DNA from: Prorocentrum cordatum
Lineage: Eukaryota; Sar; Dinophyceae; Prorocentrales; Prorocentraceae
Assembly: GCA_963575745.1 (NCBI GenBank)
Contig: CAUYUJ010022043.1
Location: 43,501 to 107,500, forward strand
Length of the DNA stretch: 64,000 nucleotides
Direction of reading: 5' to 3'
Each line of letters begins with the position of its first letter. Position 1 is the first letter of the stretch. The notes under the pieces were generated by a model. That model did not search any database, was not told the DNA's origin, and saw only the letters and a program-made list of their open reading frames with translations. The position numbers and the translations under genes are program-made. This document shows, piece by piece, positions 1-9,921 of the stretch.

Positions 1-350
1 ATGACAACCTTGACAAAACAAACGTCTCGCTAGTGCATCACTGCAACTTGGACATCCGTGTTGCCAAGGTCAACAAAGGCGCGTTCGTCTAGGTTTTCCC
101 CTGAAGACAGACCTCGGCTGAGTGCTAGTTGAGAGATGCCTCCACTTCCTCCACACAATTCTAGCATATCTACCTTGTTGTGTCGCCCGTAACACAAGGT
201 GGGGATTATGGAGAATTTATCTGCGCAGGATTCCGCAGGTTGCCCCGCAGGTCGCGCGATGAAGCCCCCCTCTCCATCGTCACTATCCGTGTCGAAGTCA
301 AGAGGTACATCGGTGTAGTACGTACTAAATCCGAGTCCTTTCAGGTCGTC
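1..350. other. Left-edge sequence without a supported gene
   Basis: No open frame with a recognisable product. The stretch holds one copy of the 14-bp hairpin motif at 235-248. It probably continues the broken minus-strand retroelement leftwards out of the window, where its integrase and reverse transcriptase would be expected. Confidence 0.5.
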
Positions 351-1523
351 TCAAGAGTCGTAGTTGCCTCCCTCGGTCATTTTGGGTACATTGCGTGGCT
401 TGATGCCAGCTTCTTTGTCTGCTTTCTGTTTTTCTTTATGTTTAATCCTGGCATCGGTTGGCAATGCTGTCTGTTGCCCTGTCCGAGGTGAGCTAAGTGT
501 CGAAAAATTCGGGAATTGAAAAGGGCGCGCGGCCGCGCTCAATCGAAGGGGGAGGGAGACATCGATGATCGCCACTCGCCTTGAGCGTGGACGTGAGCTG
601 CCATCTCCCACGAGAGTCGGTTCCGGCTGCTCCCAGTACAGTCGGGTACGGATGTTGGTAACACCATTGGGTAACGGTGCGTTGTATTTGTGCCCGATAG
701 GCTGGTCCTGGATCTTGGTGTCTTGAATAATCGCGCTGTCGTCCAGGTTCATCGCCACCCGTCTAACAACATGATCCCACGCGGGGCAATTCTTAGGAGA
801 CTGAACGTAAGTTCGAGCTCCTTTATCAACTCGAGTATGGATACTATGATGTACTGCGCTTGTGTGATTTCTCTGCGTTTCATGTAAATCCATATGATCC
901 ATTAGCCTTGCGGTCATGATCGCTAGCGTCTTGTTGCGCCATTCGGCCTTCTGGGCACCTTGTCGATGCCAATCTAGAATATGCGAAATAGGTTCTGCAG
1001 GTTTCCCTGCTAGGTTGTATGCACATCGCCATAGGTTGGTCGGGATGCACCTACAAGTAGTCGCCACTTGCAAATATGACCCGCTGGGCAACGTGTTAGC
1101 GCGGTCGTACTTGAGGCCGAAGTGGCAGAAACGCATACGCATGACTTGCAAATCAAGATCTTCAATAGCTTCTCGTATGGGACCTGGTTTCCAGAAGTCT
1201 CCCGGTGGCCCCACAAGTACAATGGTCATGCGTAGAGCCCGAGCCTTGGACATCAAATTTTGGATGCGCTGGTAGCGCGGCCCTGCCCTCTTACCAGGCA
1301 GCCCCACGTGCCAATCAGCAGGTGTTGCCACCCGCAACAGTTGGTAATCACCCGAGAGTGATGCACCCAAATACTGTGCACCAGTGGATACGTCTGTATG
1401 TGTAATACGGTCACACATGTATCCACGGGCTTGGAGTTCAGCGCAAGCTGTCCGTATATCCTCAATGACAAATCCACGAGAATGATAATGATGAGGCGAT
1501 CCTTCTTTTTCTGCAGCGGCCAC
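351..1523 (-). pseudogene. Copia-type polyprotein fragment downstream of protease
   Basis: A 390-residue open stretch. The central part reads GPPGDFWKP, then CHFGLKYD, then PSGSYLQVATTC and NLWRC, followed by ILDWH and TLAIMTARLMDHMDLHE. This spacing resembles the second half of the DNA-methyltransferase-like domain carried by dinoflagellate Copia elements (aromatic/FGL block, then Cys- and His-containing segments). The C-terminal 80 residues are basic and low in complexity. It contains one AGKPA from the hairpin motif at 997-1010. The start is arbitrary because the N-terminal domain half lies in other frames between 1524 and 1780. It could simply be linker between protease and integrase. Confidence 0.5.
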
Positions 1524-1780
1524 TCAGCCTGCTCGCGGCAGCCGCGCAGCCGGGCTTGCCGCGGCCCCTGGCACGCACAGCCGGTGCCTGGGCAAAGAAT
1601 GCAGGTTTCCCCGCGCTTGCTGACAGCACCTGAGTGTTCGGCCTGTCTGAGCACGCGCAACTGGCCGTGGCGCGCGCCTGCCCCCGTCGCTCGTTCGGCG
1701 ATGGGGGCGTCCAAATGCCTGTGCCATGCTGAGCTGCAGAGCCGCTGCTCGAAATAAAAATACCAAACTTTTCAGCGGCA

Positions 1781-2329
1781 TCATCCCCTTTCCGCAGGTT
1801 TCCCTGCCTGCGCGTCGGGAGGCGTCCACTTCGCGCCCTCCTCGTACATGGCCTGATATATCTTCGCATGCAAATTGCGCAGGGCGAAGTCCTTGTCGGC
1901 CGAGGTAGGGTAAGTCCAAAAGGACATATTCCTGCGATGCCATGTCTTCAAGGTGTCGTTCACCAAAGACTGGATCGTGAAAGTGAGGGTCTCCTCGTTG
2001 ATGGAGGAACTGATGCCCTTCGAATCTTGTGACATCATACATGCGTGGGCATCATTCACAGCAGGTGTCCTTGCAATTGGCTCTGGATCAGATGTCTCCT
2101 TGAAGACTTCGCGCTGAGGATTGGCCGCAATAATAAAAGACATCGACCCTTGATCCTCAGTAGCCGCCCCGTTCTCGTCAGCCTTGAGTGCCAGATGTCC
2201 AGAAGGTGTCTTCATCAGGTCGAATACTCCGGCACCCCTTCCGAGTAGAATATTATACATCTCCGCGCCAGGGATGATCATCTTCTCGTGCCCCTGCTCC
2301 AGGATCAGGATGGCCCCCATGTTGGACAT
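1781..2329 (-). pseudogene. Retropepsin C-terminal part and following linker
   Basis: Begins MSNMGAILILEQGHEKM, then IPGAEMYNILLGRGAG, then SGHLALKAD. The glycine-rich ILLGRGAG and the SGHLxLxxD block match the C-terminal part of the aspartic protease in dinoflagellate Copia polyproteins, where a conserved SGHL segment ends the domain. It continues the protease core at 2373-2843 after a frame change near 2330-2410, where a 13-nt version of the hairpin motif (2408-2420) sits. A 1-nt deletion in that motif would itself shift the frame. The rest is a helical linker ending in AGKPAERG. Confidence 0.6.
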
Positions 2330-2372
2330 GCTCCTCAGACCCAGGATGGAAGTGAGGTTTTCCCCAGAACCT

Positions 2373-2843
2373 TCAGGTACATTTGCTTAGTGCGCATCGA
2401 GTCTCGAGCAGGTGCCCCGCCGGATCTCCCCTTTCTTTGCGTGCAATCTTGCAGTGCAGGGATTTATCGCACATCGCAGCGCCATGCCCCACTCCTGACA
2501 CGTCAAGCCTCTTCGTCAGGTTCAGCCTCTTAATGGCGCGTCCGTGGGGGCGCGATACCTGCTCAAAGGTCTGCGCCGTCTTTGAACCAATAATATTGAT
2601 ATTACTACCAAAATCCAGAAGAATAGTCAACATACTACTAATCATAGTTCCACTGTTAGCTGCCAAGGCTAGTTCGTGGCGTTCACCAAATAGTCCAGGC
2701 ACTTCAGACACTGTCGTGTCATGCGTGCCTTTGCGGCGCCTCTGCTCCAACACCCACTCGTTTCGTGAAAAAGATGTGGAGACATTCATATATCCACGAG
2801 CCTCTCCTTCCGTAGTAGGATTCCCTTCCAAGGTCCAGACCAT
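2373..2843 (-). pseudogene. Retropepsin-like aspartic protease core
   Basis: About residues 70-80 read ILLDFGSNINIIGS. This fits the retroviral-type aspartic protease active site (hydrophobic-hydrophobic-D-x-G-[SAC]-x-x-N-[IV]-[IV]-G), with Phe replacing the usual Ser/Thr after Asp. It is followed by TAQTFEQ, then LNLTKRLDVSGVGHG, matching the conserved V-x-GVG segment of this protease family. The protease would cut the gag-pol polyprotein. The D-F-G variant and the loss of frame at both ends suggest it is inactive. Confidence 0.7.
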
Positions 2844-3619
2844 CGGATATTCGTCATACGTATATGGGTGTTATTTATCATACATACCGTATGCAACATA
2901 TCGCGTTTGCATATCCCACTATTGCCACTACGCGTGCTTGCGGGGCTTTCCGTCCTGCGCTGATTACGTGGACGAAGGTCTCGCCCATGCGGCATGTATG
3001 AGTGTGGAGACTGAAGCCACTGAGCGCTCCTGTCGGTAGCCCCTTCCATGCGCCTCAACCACGTATCGTTCGCCGGCGCCGGAGGTGGTGCTGATCTAGC
3101 AGGTGCCCCTGCGTTGTTATCGGTCTCTGCCACCAATGGCATAGGCGTGTCTATAGCAGGTGTCCCTGCAAGTGTGGTTGCCTCCGTTACTCGCCCCGCG
3201 TTGGCTGATGACGCAGGCTGCCCCGCTGGCGTCGCCATCGAGACTGCCGCGGCGCCCGCCATCTTCGCCGTGACGCGGTTGAGCTCTTCGCGGAGGTCCC
3301 TGAGCTCGTTCGCCCCATCGGAGTATATTCCCGGATAGCCTCTTGGGCTAGATAGGGTTGTCAGAAGAGAAGCCGGCGGGTGCTCGTGCGCCGCCGCACC
3401 CCTCCGCCCACCGCTCCACGTTCCCTTCTGTGGCTCCCCGGGTTCCGCAGCGTGTCCCGGAGCGCCTGTTCCAATACGTTCCCGTAGAACGTGCTCCAGA
3501 GGCCTCGCGAATCTTCCTGGGCAGCGAGCCCCCACGCGTGCAGGCTCGCGTGGACGCGTCGCTCTCAGCCCTTCAGGAGCGCGCCAGGCAAGCTTTCCAG
3601 CGCCACCACGCACGTGCAC
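2786..3619 (-). pseudogene. Polyprotein linker upstream of protease, with coiled coil and three AGxPA motifs
   Basis: Contains a short heptad-like helix (ELRDLREELNRVTAKMAG) followed by Ala/Pro-rich sequence with AGQPA, AGTPA and AGAPA, 19 codons apart. The nucleotide copies at 3099, 3156 and 3213 are spaced exactly 57 bp. It then runs into an Arg/Ser-rich stretch. In this family such linkers sit between the RING/zinc region and the protease. No catalytic motif. The upstream continuation is separated by the insertion at 3744-5684. Confidence 0.45.
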
Positions 3620-4143
3620 AGCCCGTCAGGAGCGCGCCAGGCAAGCTTTCCAGCGCCACCACGCACGTTCAAAGAATGCTTGAGGCTACCTGACACGCAG
3701 TCGCACGTACCCGGGGACGCCTCGCCTGGGGCGAGGATCCGGGATTGGCGCGCCGGCGTAACTCGTAGAGCTTCCCTTAGCTAGTACCACGTAGAGCTCT
3801 TCATTATCGATGAGCTAGAGGAATGCCGGCGCGGGTGGGGCTAGTTGGTCGACCCGGCCAGAAAGGACAAAGTGGTGATTTTGGGTCGGTTTTGCTAATT
3901 TTTGAAAGATATTTGACCATTTATTTTGAGAAACCAGATTTTCCGCACCTGGAGTGGGTTATGCCGCGTCTGTCAGTCAAATCCTCAGGTCCGTAGATGC
4001 AATATTTCTATCAGAACACTTGGCGGAACTGACTTTCGATAAAAACATAAAAACGTGATTTTTCGAGTTGTTTGGGTCTTGCTCCAGACGCTTCCTGCAT
4101 GTGTACCGAGGAGCGCAGTGCGAGAAAAGAGCTCTACGAGGGC

Positions 4144-4178
4144 CCCGGCGGTAACCTGGTTGACGGTTTACCGCCGGG
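4144..4178. repeat. Subterminal hairpin of the inserted element (copy 1)
   Basis: Perfect 11-bp arms CCCGGCGGTAA / TTACCGCCGGG around a 13-nt loop CCTGGTTGACGGT. The loop sequence recurs in the copies at 5643-5676 (TTGACGGT part) and 53466-53498 (reverse strand), so both the arms and the loop core are conserved. Confidence 0.8.
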
Positions 4179-4419
4179 TCCAAGTTGCTGGAAGCTTAAG
4201 AGTAATTCCGCGGCGCTGCAGAGCTAGTTGGCAAGAAAAATCTCGACTGACCTTTTGGTGAATTTTGGTCGGTTGAAAATTTCGTTCTCGAAATTCATAC
4301 ATTCGTTAGAGCTCTAGTACTTTTTCCCGTGATATTCGATCTTATTCCCGCTCGCCGTCTCAATATCAGCTCGATCGGGTAGATACTACTGCCAAAAAGC
4401 ATCCCGGTGGGATCGGCTG

Positions 4420-5210
4420 TTTCGAGTCATCTTGACACGCGTTAACGGTTTTTTGTACTTAACTCGAGCTGTAGCTACAGAGCTGATACTTTCAGAAATC
4501 GATTCAGAATCATCTGGCGCGTTCGTCTGTTGCATCGAGAGGTCTGAACTCGGTCTGCTGCCCGAGCTAGGTCCGCGAAACTATTCGTATTGTTCGGGTC
4601 ATCTTGAGAGGTGCTGTCGGTTTCTGTACTTACCTCGGGTTTGGGGGGGCTACAGGGCTGGTAATCGCAGAAACTGATTCGGCGACATCAGGCGCGTCGG
4701 CCTGTTATGCAGAGGTCTGAAATCGGTCTGCTACTCGAGCTAGATCCGTAAAACTATCCGCATCGCTTGGGTCATCTTGACAGGGACTGTCGATTTTCTG
4801 TACTTAACTCGAGCCCCAGGGGAGCTACAGAGCTGATACGCACAGAAAACGATGCAGAATAATCAGGCACGTTCGTCTGTTGCATCCAGAGTCTGAACTC
4901 GGTCTGCTACTCGAGCTAGGTCCGCGATTCGTATCATTCGAGTCATCTTGAGAGGTGCTGTCTGTTTTCGCACGTAACTCGGGCTGTAGGAGAGCTACAG
5001 AGCTCATACGCACAGAAACTCATTCGGAATTATCAGGCACGTCCGTCTGTTGCATCCAGAGCTCTGATCTGGGTCTGCTACTCGGGCTAGGTCTGCAAAA
5101 CTATTCGTATTCTTCGAGTCATCTTGACAGATGTTGTCCATTTTCTGTATTGAATTCGGGCCGTAGGAGAGCTACAGAGCTGGTACGCACAGAAGCTGAT
5201 GCATAAGCAT
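4420..5210. repeat. About 173-bp tandem repeat inside the inserted element
   Basis: A segment around GTCATCTTGA recurs at about 4427, 4599, 4771, 4941 and 5118 (steps 170-177 bp). Each copy is followed by a TGTACTTAACTCG-like segment, GAGCTACAGAGCTGATACGC, and a GTCTGTTGCATC block. Copies diverge by roughly 10-20 percent by eye. No coding function is apparent. Confidence 0.75.
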
Positions 5211-5642
5211 TGGGATCGTTCATCTGTTGCATCGAGAGGTCTGAACTCGATCTGCTACCCGAGCTAGGTTCACAAAACTAGTGGTATTCGGCCGACAATT
5301 TTTTCCAAATGATGGTCAATTTCTTAACTCAACTCGAGCTGCAGAGCAGCTCGAGAGCTCTTCGGCCGAAAGATCAGAAGACATCATGAGGCGCGAAGCA
5401 TTTAGACCCTTGGTTTGGGTCTATTGTGAGCGCAGACGCCAAACACGGATTCGTACCCTGCTATTTTCTCCCTAATGGTATTTTCTACACGCTGCAGATG
5501 AGCTATAGAAATGTTCAGCACAGCAATGGGATATCACTAGACGCCTGAGATCAGTCTGCTATCAGCGCTCGGACTGAAAAACTATTCGTTCTCTGCTAAT
5601 TCTTTGGACATAATATATGGTCAGGAAGCTCTACGAGTCCAA

Positions 5643-5676
5643 CCGGCGGTGAGAAAGGTTGACGGTTTACCGCCGG
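5643..5676. repeat. Subterminal hairpin of the inserted element (copy 2)
   Basis: Arms CCGGCGGT / ACCGCCGG (8 bp, extendable with mismatches) around a loop ending in TTGACGGTTT. It is preceded by GCTCTACGAG and followed within 10 bp by the putative element end. Confidence 0.7.
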
Positions 5677-5761
5677 CGCCCAGTTCCGGGCAGGCGAGAT
5701 CGTACCTGCACACGTTCGTGCCCTGAGCAGGGCGTTAAAAGGCTCTGACCTGAGCAGGTCG

Positions 5762-6337
5762 TTAAACTGGTTCAGTGTGAAAGGGACTTCCAGCACTGCT
5801 GGAAATCCCTCGCATGTGACGAAACCTGCATCTGGCCGCACTATATGCGCACCGCGTGCGGAGCAGTCTGAGGCGAGCGCAGGGGCACGCGCGGCGCCAG
5901 AGGCAGAGCCCGGGGTGGCGCTTCCGCGACGAGACGCGCGCGCGCGTCTCTCGCTTGGCTATCCGGGTTCTGGACAACAACAGGTCTTCACGGCGATTGA
6001 GTGATTCCTGATCTCCGGCAAGGGCGTAGTGGAACTCGGCAGTAATGAGGCCAACACCCCTGCAAATTGCGCAGGGGGCCTCACTTGCGGAACCTTCCAT
6101 GTTCCCAGCTTTTACATGAGCATGTGCCACTCGATCCCAGCATTGTGCATGGAACATGTGGCCGCACTGGAGCCGCCAGACTTGTCGTGGTTCATGAACT
6201 GGCCCAGGCACATGGCACATCGCCGTCGCTGATGATGGGCGGCGTTGCCGATGGCCTGATACGCGTCTGACGCTCCAGGGTGGATTCACCAGCCTCGAAC
6301 CAAATAGGTGATACCGTCGGTAGCTGCATTGATGCAA
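5762..6337 (-). pseudogene. RING-like zinc finger fragment of the retroelement polyprotein
   Basis: Residues about 40-100 contain AMCHVPGPV, then LQCGHMFHAQCW, then APCAICRGVG. The C-G-H-x-F-H-x-x-C-W core followed by P-C-x-I-C is the signature of a RING-H2 finger. The first Cys pair is incomplete (C-H-V-P where C-x-x-C is expected). RING fingers occur in some dinoflagellate Copia polyproteins between gag and protease, the position seen here. If it were functional it would bind two zinc ions and could act as a ubiquitin ligase. The C-terminal half is Arg-rich and probably out of frame. Confidence 0.6.
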
Positions 6338-6984
6338 GCATGGCTGGACTGCTCGCAGGTGTCCCTGCTGTATTGCGATTAGCAGGTTGCCCCGCGCGGC
6401 TCAGCATTCTGTTGGCCTGATGATCCTGATTTCGGCGCTGGCGGGTAGCCTGCATAGCCAAGTTGGCCTGCTGCGCCTCGTGAACGGCTAGGATCTCAGG
6501 GCGCAGCTCTCCCATGGTCGGTGGCAGTACTAGGCCTGGGGCCTGTTGCTGCACATCTTGATCCATGGGGGGGGGGGAGATATCCATAGTGAGGTATATG
6601 TCCTGGCACGCCTGATGCATGCCCTGAGCCGCGCGTCAGCTGCGACTGGTAGAAGTCGCCGGCCGTCGCCCGGACATATGGGTTCTCGGGCTGTGTTCCC
6701 ACTCGGGGAGTACCACTCAGCTGAGCGTGATAATCAGGATCGAGTGGATGATCCAGTGGTGCTGCTGTTGGACGTTCAGCAGACATTGGATCGCATGTCG
6801 GATGATTGAAACATGCTGGCACATCTCCAAACCGATTGGGGTTGTCCGGCGATGGATTTGGATCCGGAACATACTCCCAAGGCGGCGCCCAGTTGGCACT
6901 AGGGAGGTCAATCCCGTCCCTACGCATACTCTGAGCGGCCTCACGCATCTGCCGATACATCCATTCTCCATTCTTGCTGACCAA
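6192..6984 (-). pseudogene. Polyprotein linker fragments with AGQPA and AGTPA
   Basis: Two overlapping frames (6984-6496 and 6620-6192) make a Pro/Gln/Met-rich, disordered linker. The second holds RAGQPANRN and TAGTPASS nine codons apart, encoded by hairpin copies at 6382 and 6355. No domain is recognised. A homopolymer of nine G at 6569-6577 lies where the frame changes, so a slippage indel is a plausible cause. Confidence 0.4.
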
Positions 6985-7111
6985 CTAAACTCTCAGTTCT
7001 CTGTACGGCAGATTGGTCAGGAGAAGCAGGTTGCCCCGCATGTGGATGTGGCGATGCAAATGGCGATGTCGCCTGTAAAGCCTGATAGAGCTGCGGATCC
7101 ATCCGAATGCT

Positions 7112-7546
7112 TTAAAGCCTTGCCTGCAAGCTATTGTTGCTCCCAGCACTCTGTGGAGTTCCAAATGGTGTAGTAGCTCTGCTCACTGGAGCAAATGAAG
7201 CAGGTTGCCCTGCAGGTACTGGCAGTTGTTGTACATGAGCACGCCACGGATCGTTGACGTACAGAGTGTCGGAGGGCGTGATACAACTTGAAGTAATGCC
7301 TGTCACATCGGCGTTCTGAGCTTGTATCCATGATCCATCAGATCCCCCTGCAGGTGTCCCCGCATGATATGCGTCCATCATGAGCACGGTTGAGAACACG
7401 ACCTCCTGAACTGGAGGCGGATCGGGACACTTCAAATTGTAGGGTGTCTTTGGGATGAGCCAATCCTTCAAAAATGATGCATCGTTGCGGATCTCGTACA
7501 GATCTTCAATTTTACAGCTTGAATGCGGCTGATTACTGTCCCGCAA
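7112..7546 (-). pseudogene. Polyprotein linker fragment (hairpin copies at 7200 and 7350)
   Basis: Reads through HAGTPAGGSDG and PAGQPASFAP, which lie 50 codons apart. The rest has a mixed soluble composition and a short segment FLKDWLIPKTPYNLKCPDPP. No catalytic motif is seen. It is followed downstream by another copy at 7026 in a compatible phase. Confidence 0.4.
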
Positions 7547-7950
7547 ATAAAGGATTGACCCATATCTGTCCCGCGCGATTGTCCTGACAGATATGGCTGG
7601 GCAGAATCCCGATCAACTGGGCGATATGGGTTGGAGGAATCCTGCCATTCCAGCCCGCTGTCATGACGATGTCATTCGCTGAGTGCCAAATCGGAATACT
7701 GTCCCGCAGCAGGTTCTTCATGCTAACCGTGACCAGCACCTCGAAATCGACGCGCAGGCCGGACTGAATCCGACTGTCACCAGGAAGGTACGGGCAACCG
7801 TGGACAAGCTGTCTGCCCCTCTTCTTGCTGGTGTCGTCGGATCGGCATGACAATCCAATGATAAGGATACCCGGTATATTCTCTCATTGAGTTCCATGGA
7901 TGAAATAACAGGGCGCCCCAAGAGCGGACAGGTCCGAAATTCGCACACAC

Positions 7951-7983
<33 letters not shown>

Positions 7984-8163
7984 GGGGCACCGACCACCAG
8001 GGCTGCTGTGTCCGCTGCTTGGACGGACGAAATACATGTCGTGTTTCTCGGAGTACTTCAACTTCTTGTTCTCTTTCATCCCAGACTCATCAACCATGCC
8101 AATACGTTCCAGAACAGCATAAGCCTGGTACGCCCAGTGCTGGTCCTTGAGCTTGTAGCGCAC
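7533..8163 (-). pseudogene. Polyprotein fragment interrupted by a TA microsatellite
   Basis: Two frames (8163-7777 and 7853-7533). The first reads YKLKDQHWAYQAYAVLERIG and a charged segment, then a (Ile-Tyr) run from the TA repeat at about 7952-7981, then NVCANFGPVRSWGALLFHPWNS. The microsatellite lies inside otherwise protein-like sequence, so it is probably a secondary expansion. No known domain was recognised. Confidence 0.4.
7952..7981. repeat. (TA)n microsatellite
   Basis: About 15 uninterrupted TA units. This is an AT-only island in GC-rich surroundings and lies within a retroelement reading frame, where it encodes alternating Ile and Tyr on the minus strand. Confidence 0.95.
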
Positions 8164-8220
8164 CCTGTCCAGGTGCTTGCGGTGGTAAACCTCATATCCT
8201 TCGGCAGGTCAGTTGTTGAA

Positions 8221-8982
8221 TCACTGTGATAATTCTGCCCATCCGTCGCACTCGTCATACGATGTTACTTCCAGAAGGAATATGTCCGACAATTGACCTC
8301 TATGAAAGGGCTTGTGACGGAAAGCCGTTGTCAGCCACTCTGAAACCTTGCGCTGATCGTCGTGCTTGAACTTCTGCTGGTTAATATCTTCTGATATGAA
8401 TATGTGTTCCATATATTCCCTTTCAGAGTCAAACGTGGGTACTGGGCGCTTCCGCAGAATGTTGCGCACTACGTGGCGCGTGTGTGACTCTGGGTTATGA
8501 TGAATAGCAGTGTCCACGATGTTGCATTGCACCACCATATATCGATCAGACCCGTCGTCAATCCGAGGATGACACGCTGGGTGGATCTTCATGCGATTGG
8601 ACGTGCGCATCTTGTCCCAGAACTCTCGGCACTCCGTTGGCACCTCCAAAGCGGGGGCAGGGCGCTCCGCTGAACTCTGAGCAGGTTGCCCCGCAGAACT
8701 CTGAGCAGGTTGCCCCGCGGAACGCGGGGCTGCCATTGGCGCGGCAGGCGCTGCGGCGCTCGCCGCCGATATGGCAGCGCCCGCAGATCCTCTGGGCGTC
8801 CGTGGAGTTCCTGGCGGGGCACTGATATCGAAGTCCTGGCGTTTCTTTTCCTTGATGTTGTAGGACTCGGCTGTCTTATCCCTGGGCGCCGTTCCCGGCG
8901 CCCTTGGCGTGGTGGCCAGTAGCTTGTCAGCGCCGCGCTTCGTAGAGGAAGCACCCCTTGCCCGTCCTTCCAGCGCGGGCAC
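8221..8982 (-). pseudogene. Polyprotein fragment with tandem SAGQPAQS repeats
   Basis: The N-terminal third is Ala/Pro-rich and contains SAGQPAQSSAGQPAQSSAER, two hairpin copies exactly 24 bp (8 codons) apart plus a degenerate third (ERPAP). The C-terminal part is globular-looking: CREFWDKMRT, then HPACHPRIDDGSDRYMVVQC, and EWLTTAFRHKPFHRGQL. This part resembles conserved but unnamed segments of dinoflagellate retroelement polyproteins. No known domain was recognised. Confidence 0.45.
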
Positions 8983-9921
8983 CCATCCTGTCCTGTGCGC
9001 CCGACCTGGTGGAGGGCCGCGACGTGGCAGAGGTTCCTTTGGAGTAGGCGCACTGGTGCCCTGAAATGCAGCTGCTGCGGCAGCCGCTGCTGGCCATCTG
9101 AATCGTTGTCGATCAGCAGGTTGCCCCGCATATCGCTGCTGCTTGCTGTCCCCAGGGTTGGGGTCACCTGGGCTCTTCCTTTTCTTTTTCTTAAGCTTAA
9201 GCTGATGGGACCAAGAGATGGGCTTGATGAATCAGAAGATGGAGGAAGATCGACCGCCTCTGGCTTTGGCTCAGGAGTTGCCTTTGCCATGGCTCCTGCC
9301 GGCGCCCCTTGCACGTAGCGCATGGGACCTCGGTCAGGATTCAGATCGACATTATCTGGCTTCCGGAGGGCCACATTCTTAATGGGGATATTGTGCTTAC
9401 CTGAAACCAAGTAAGTATCGGCGTTTCGACTTTCGACTACGCTTGTCATAATTCAGCCATTGGCTTCAGCACGGTAAACAATCCACCTCCCAGGAGATAC
9501 ATCCATCTCTGGTGACAGCGTAATCGGGGTCGATCGGGGTAAATGTCTGACATGCAATGTCCGCGATACCCGAATTGCTGGACTCGTAGCCTTCAGGGGC
9601 AGCGTCCTCAACTTCCTCAGCCATCTCATCATCTTCATCTTCACCAGCTTCCTGTTGGCCTTCTTCTTCTGATGTATGATCGGCAGGTTTCCCCGCGCGC
9701 CACTCGCGATTGAATTGCACCAAATAGTGAGTAGGTATCAACTTCTTCCGAACGAGGTGTGAGTGAACTATTTCTTCAGCGGTGTCGCGGTCGTGATCTG
9801 TCTCCATCAGCTGCTCACGATATGGCGTAGTATTGGGATCAGTACAGTGACCCTGACCATCTCCATGAAACCAAACCCATGGCGTTCTTTTGAAATTCGG
9901 GCTTCTTGATGGGCGCCCCAT
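8983..9921 (-). pseudogene. Acidic and proline-rich polyprotein linker
   Basis: Covers the frames ending near 8983 and at 9466. The 9921-9466 part reads YLVQFNREWRAGKPADHTSEEEGQQEAGED followed by an Asp/Glu-rich run, in line with a disordered linker. The 9449-8983 part has RKPDNVDLNPDRGPMRYVQG and a Ser-rich run. It contains hairpin copies at 9683 (AGKPA) and 9116. No enzymatic motif. Confidence 0.35.

Larger units (their letters stand above)
3738..5690. mobile_element. Inserted element with inverted termini and a candidate 6-bp target duplication
   Basis: TCCGGG occurs at 3738-3743 and at 5685-5690, immediately outside 3744-5684. The left end (ATTGGCGC...GCCGGCG...ACTCGTAGAGCTT) is an imperfect inverted copy of the right end (AAGCTCTACGAG...CCGCCGGCGCCCAGT); the left copy lacks the internal hairpin. 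No transposase is visible, so it looks non-autonomous. It splits the minus-strand gag-pol between the RING-like part (ends about 5762) and the linker at 3619. A 367-bp relative lies inverted at 53460-53826. Confidence 0.6.
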
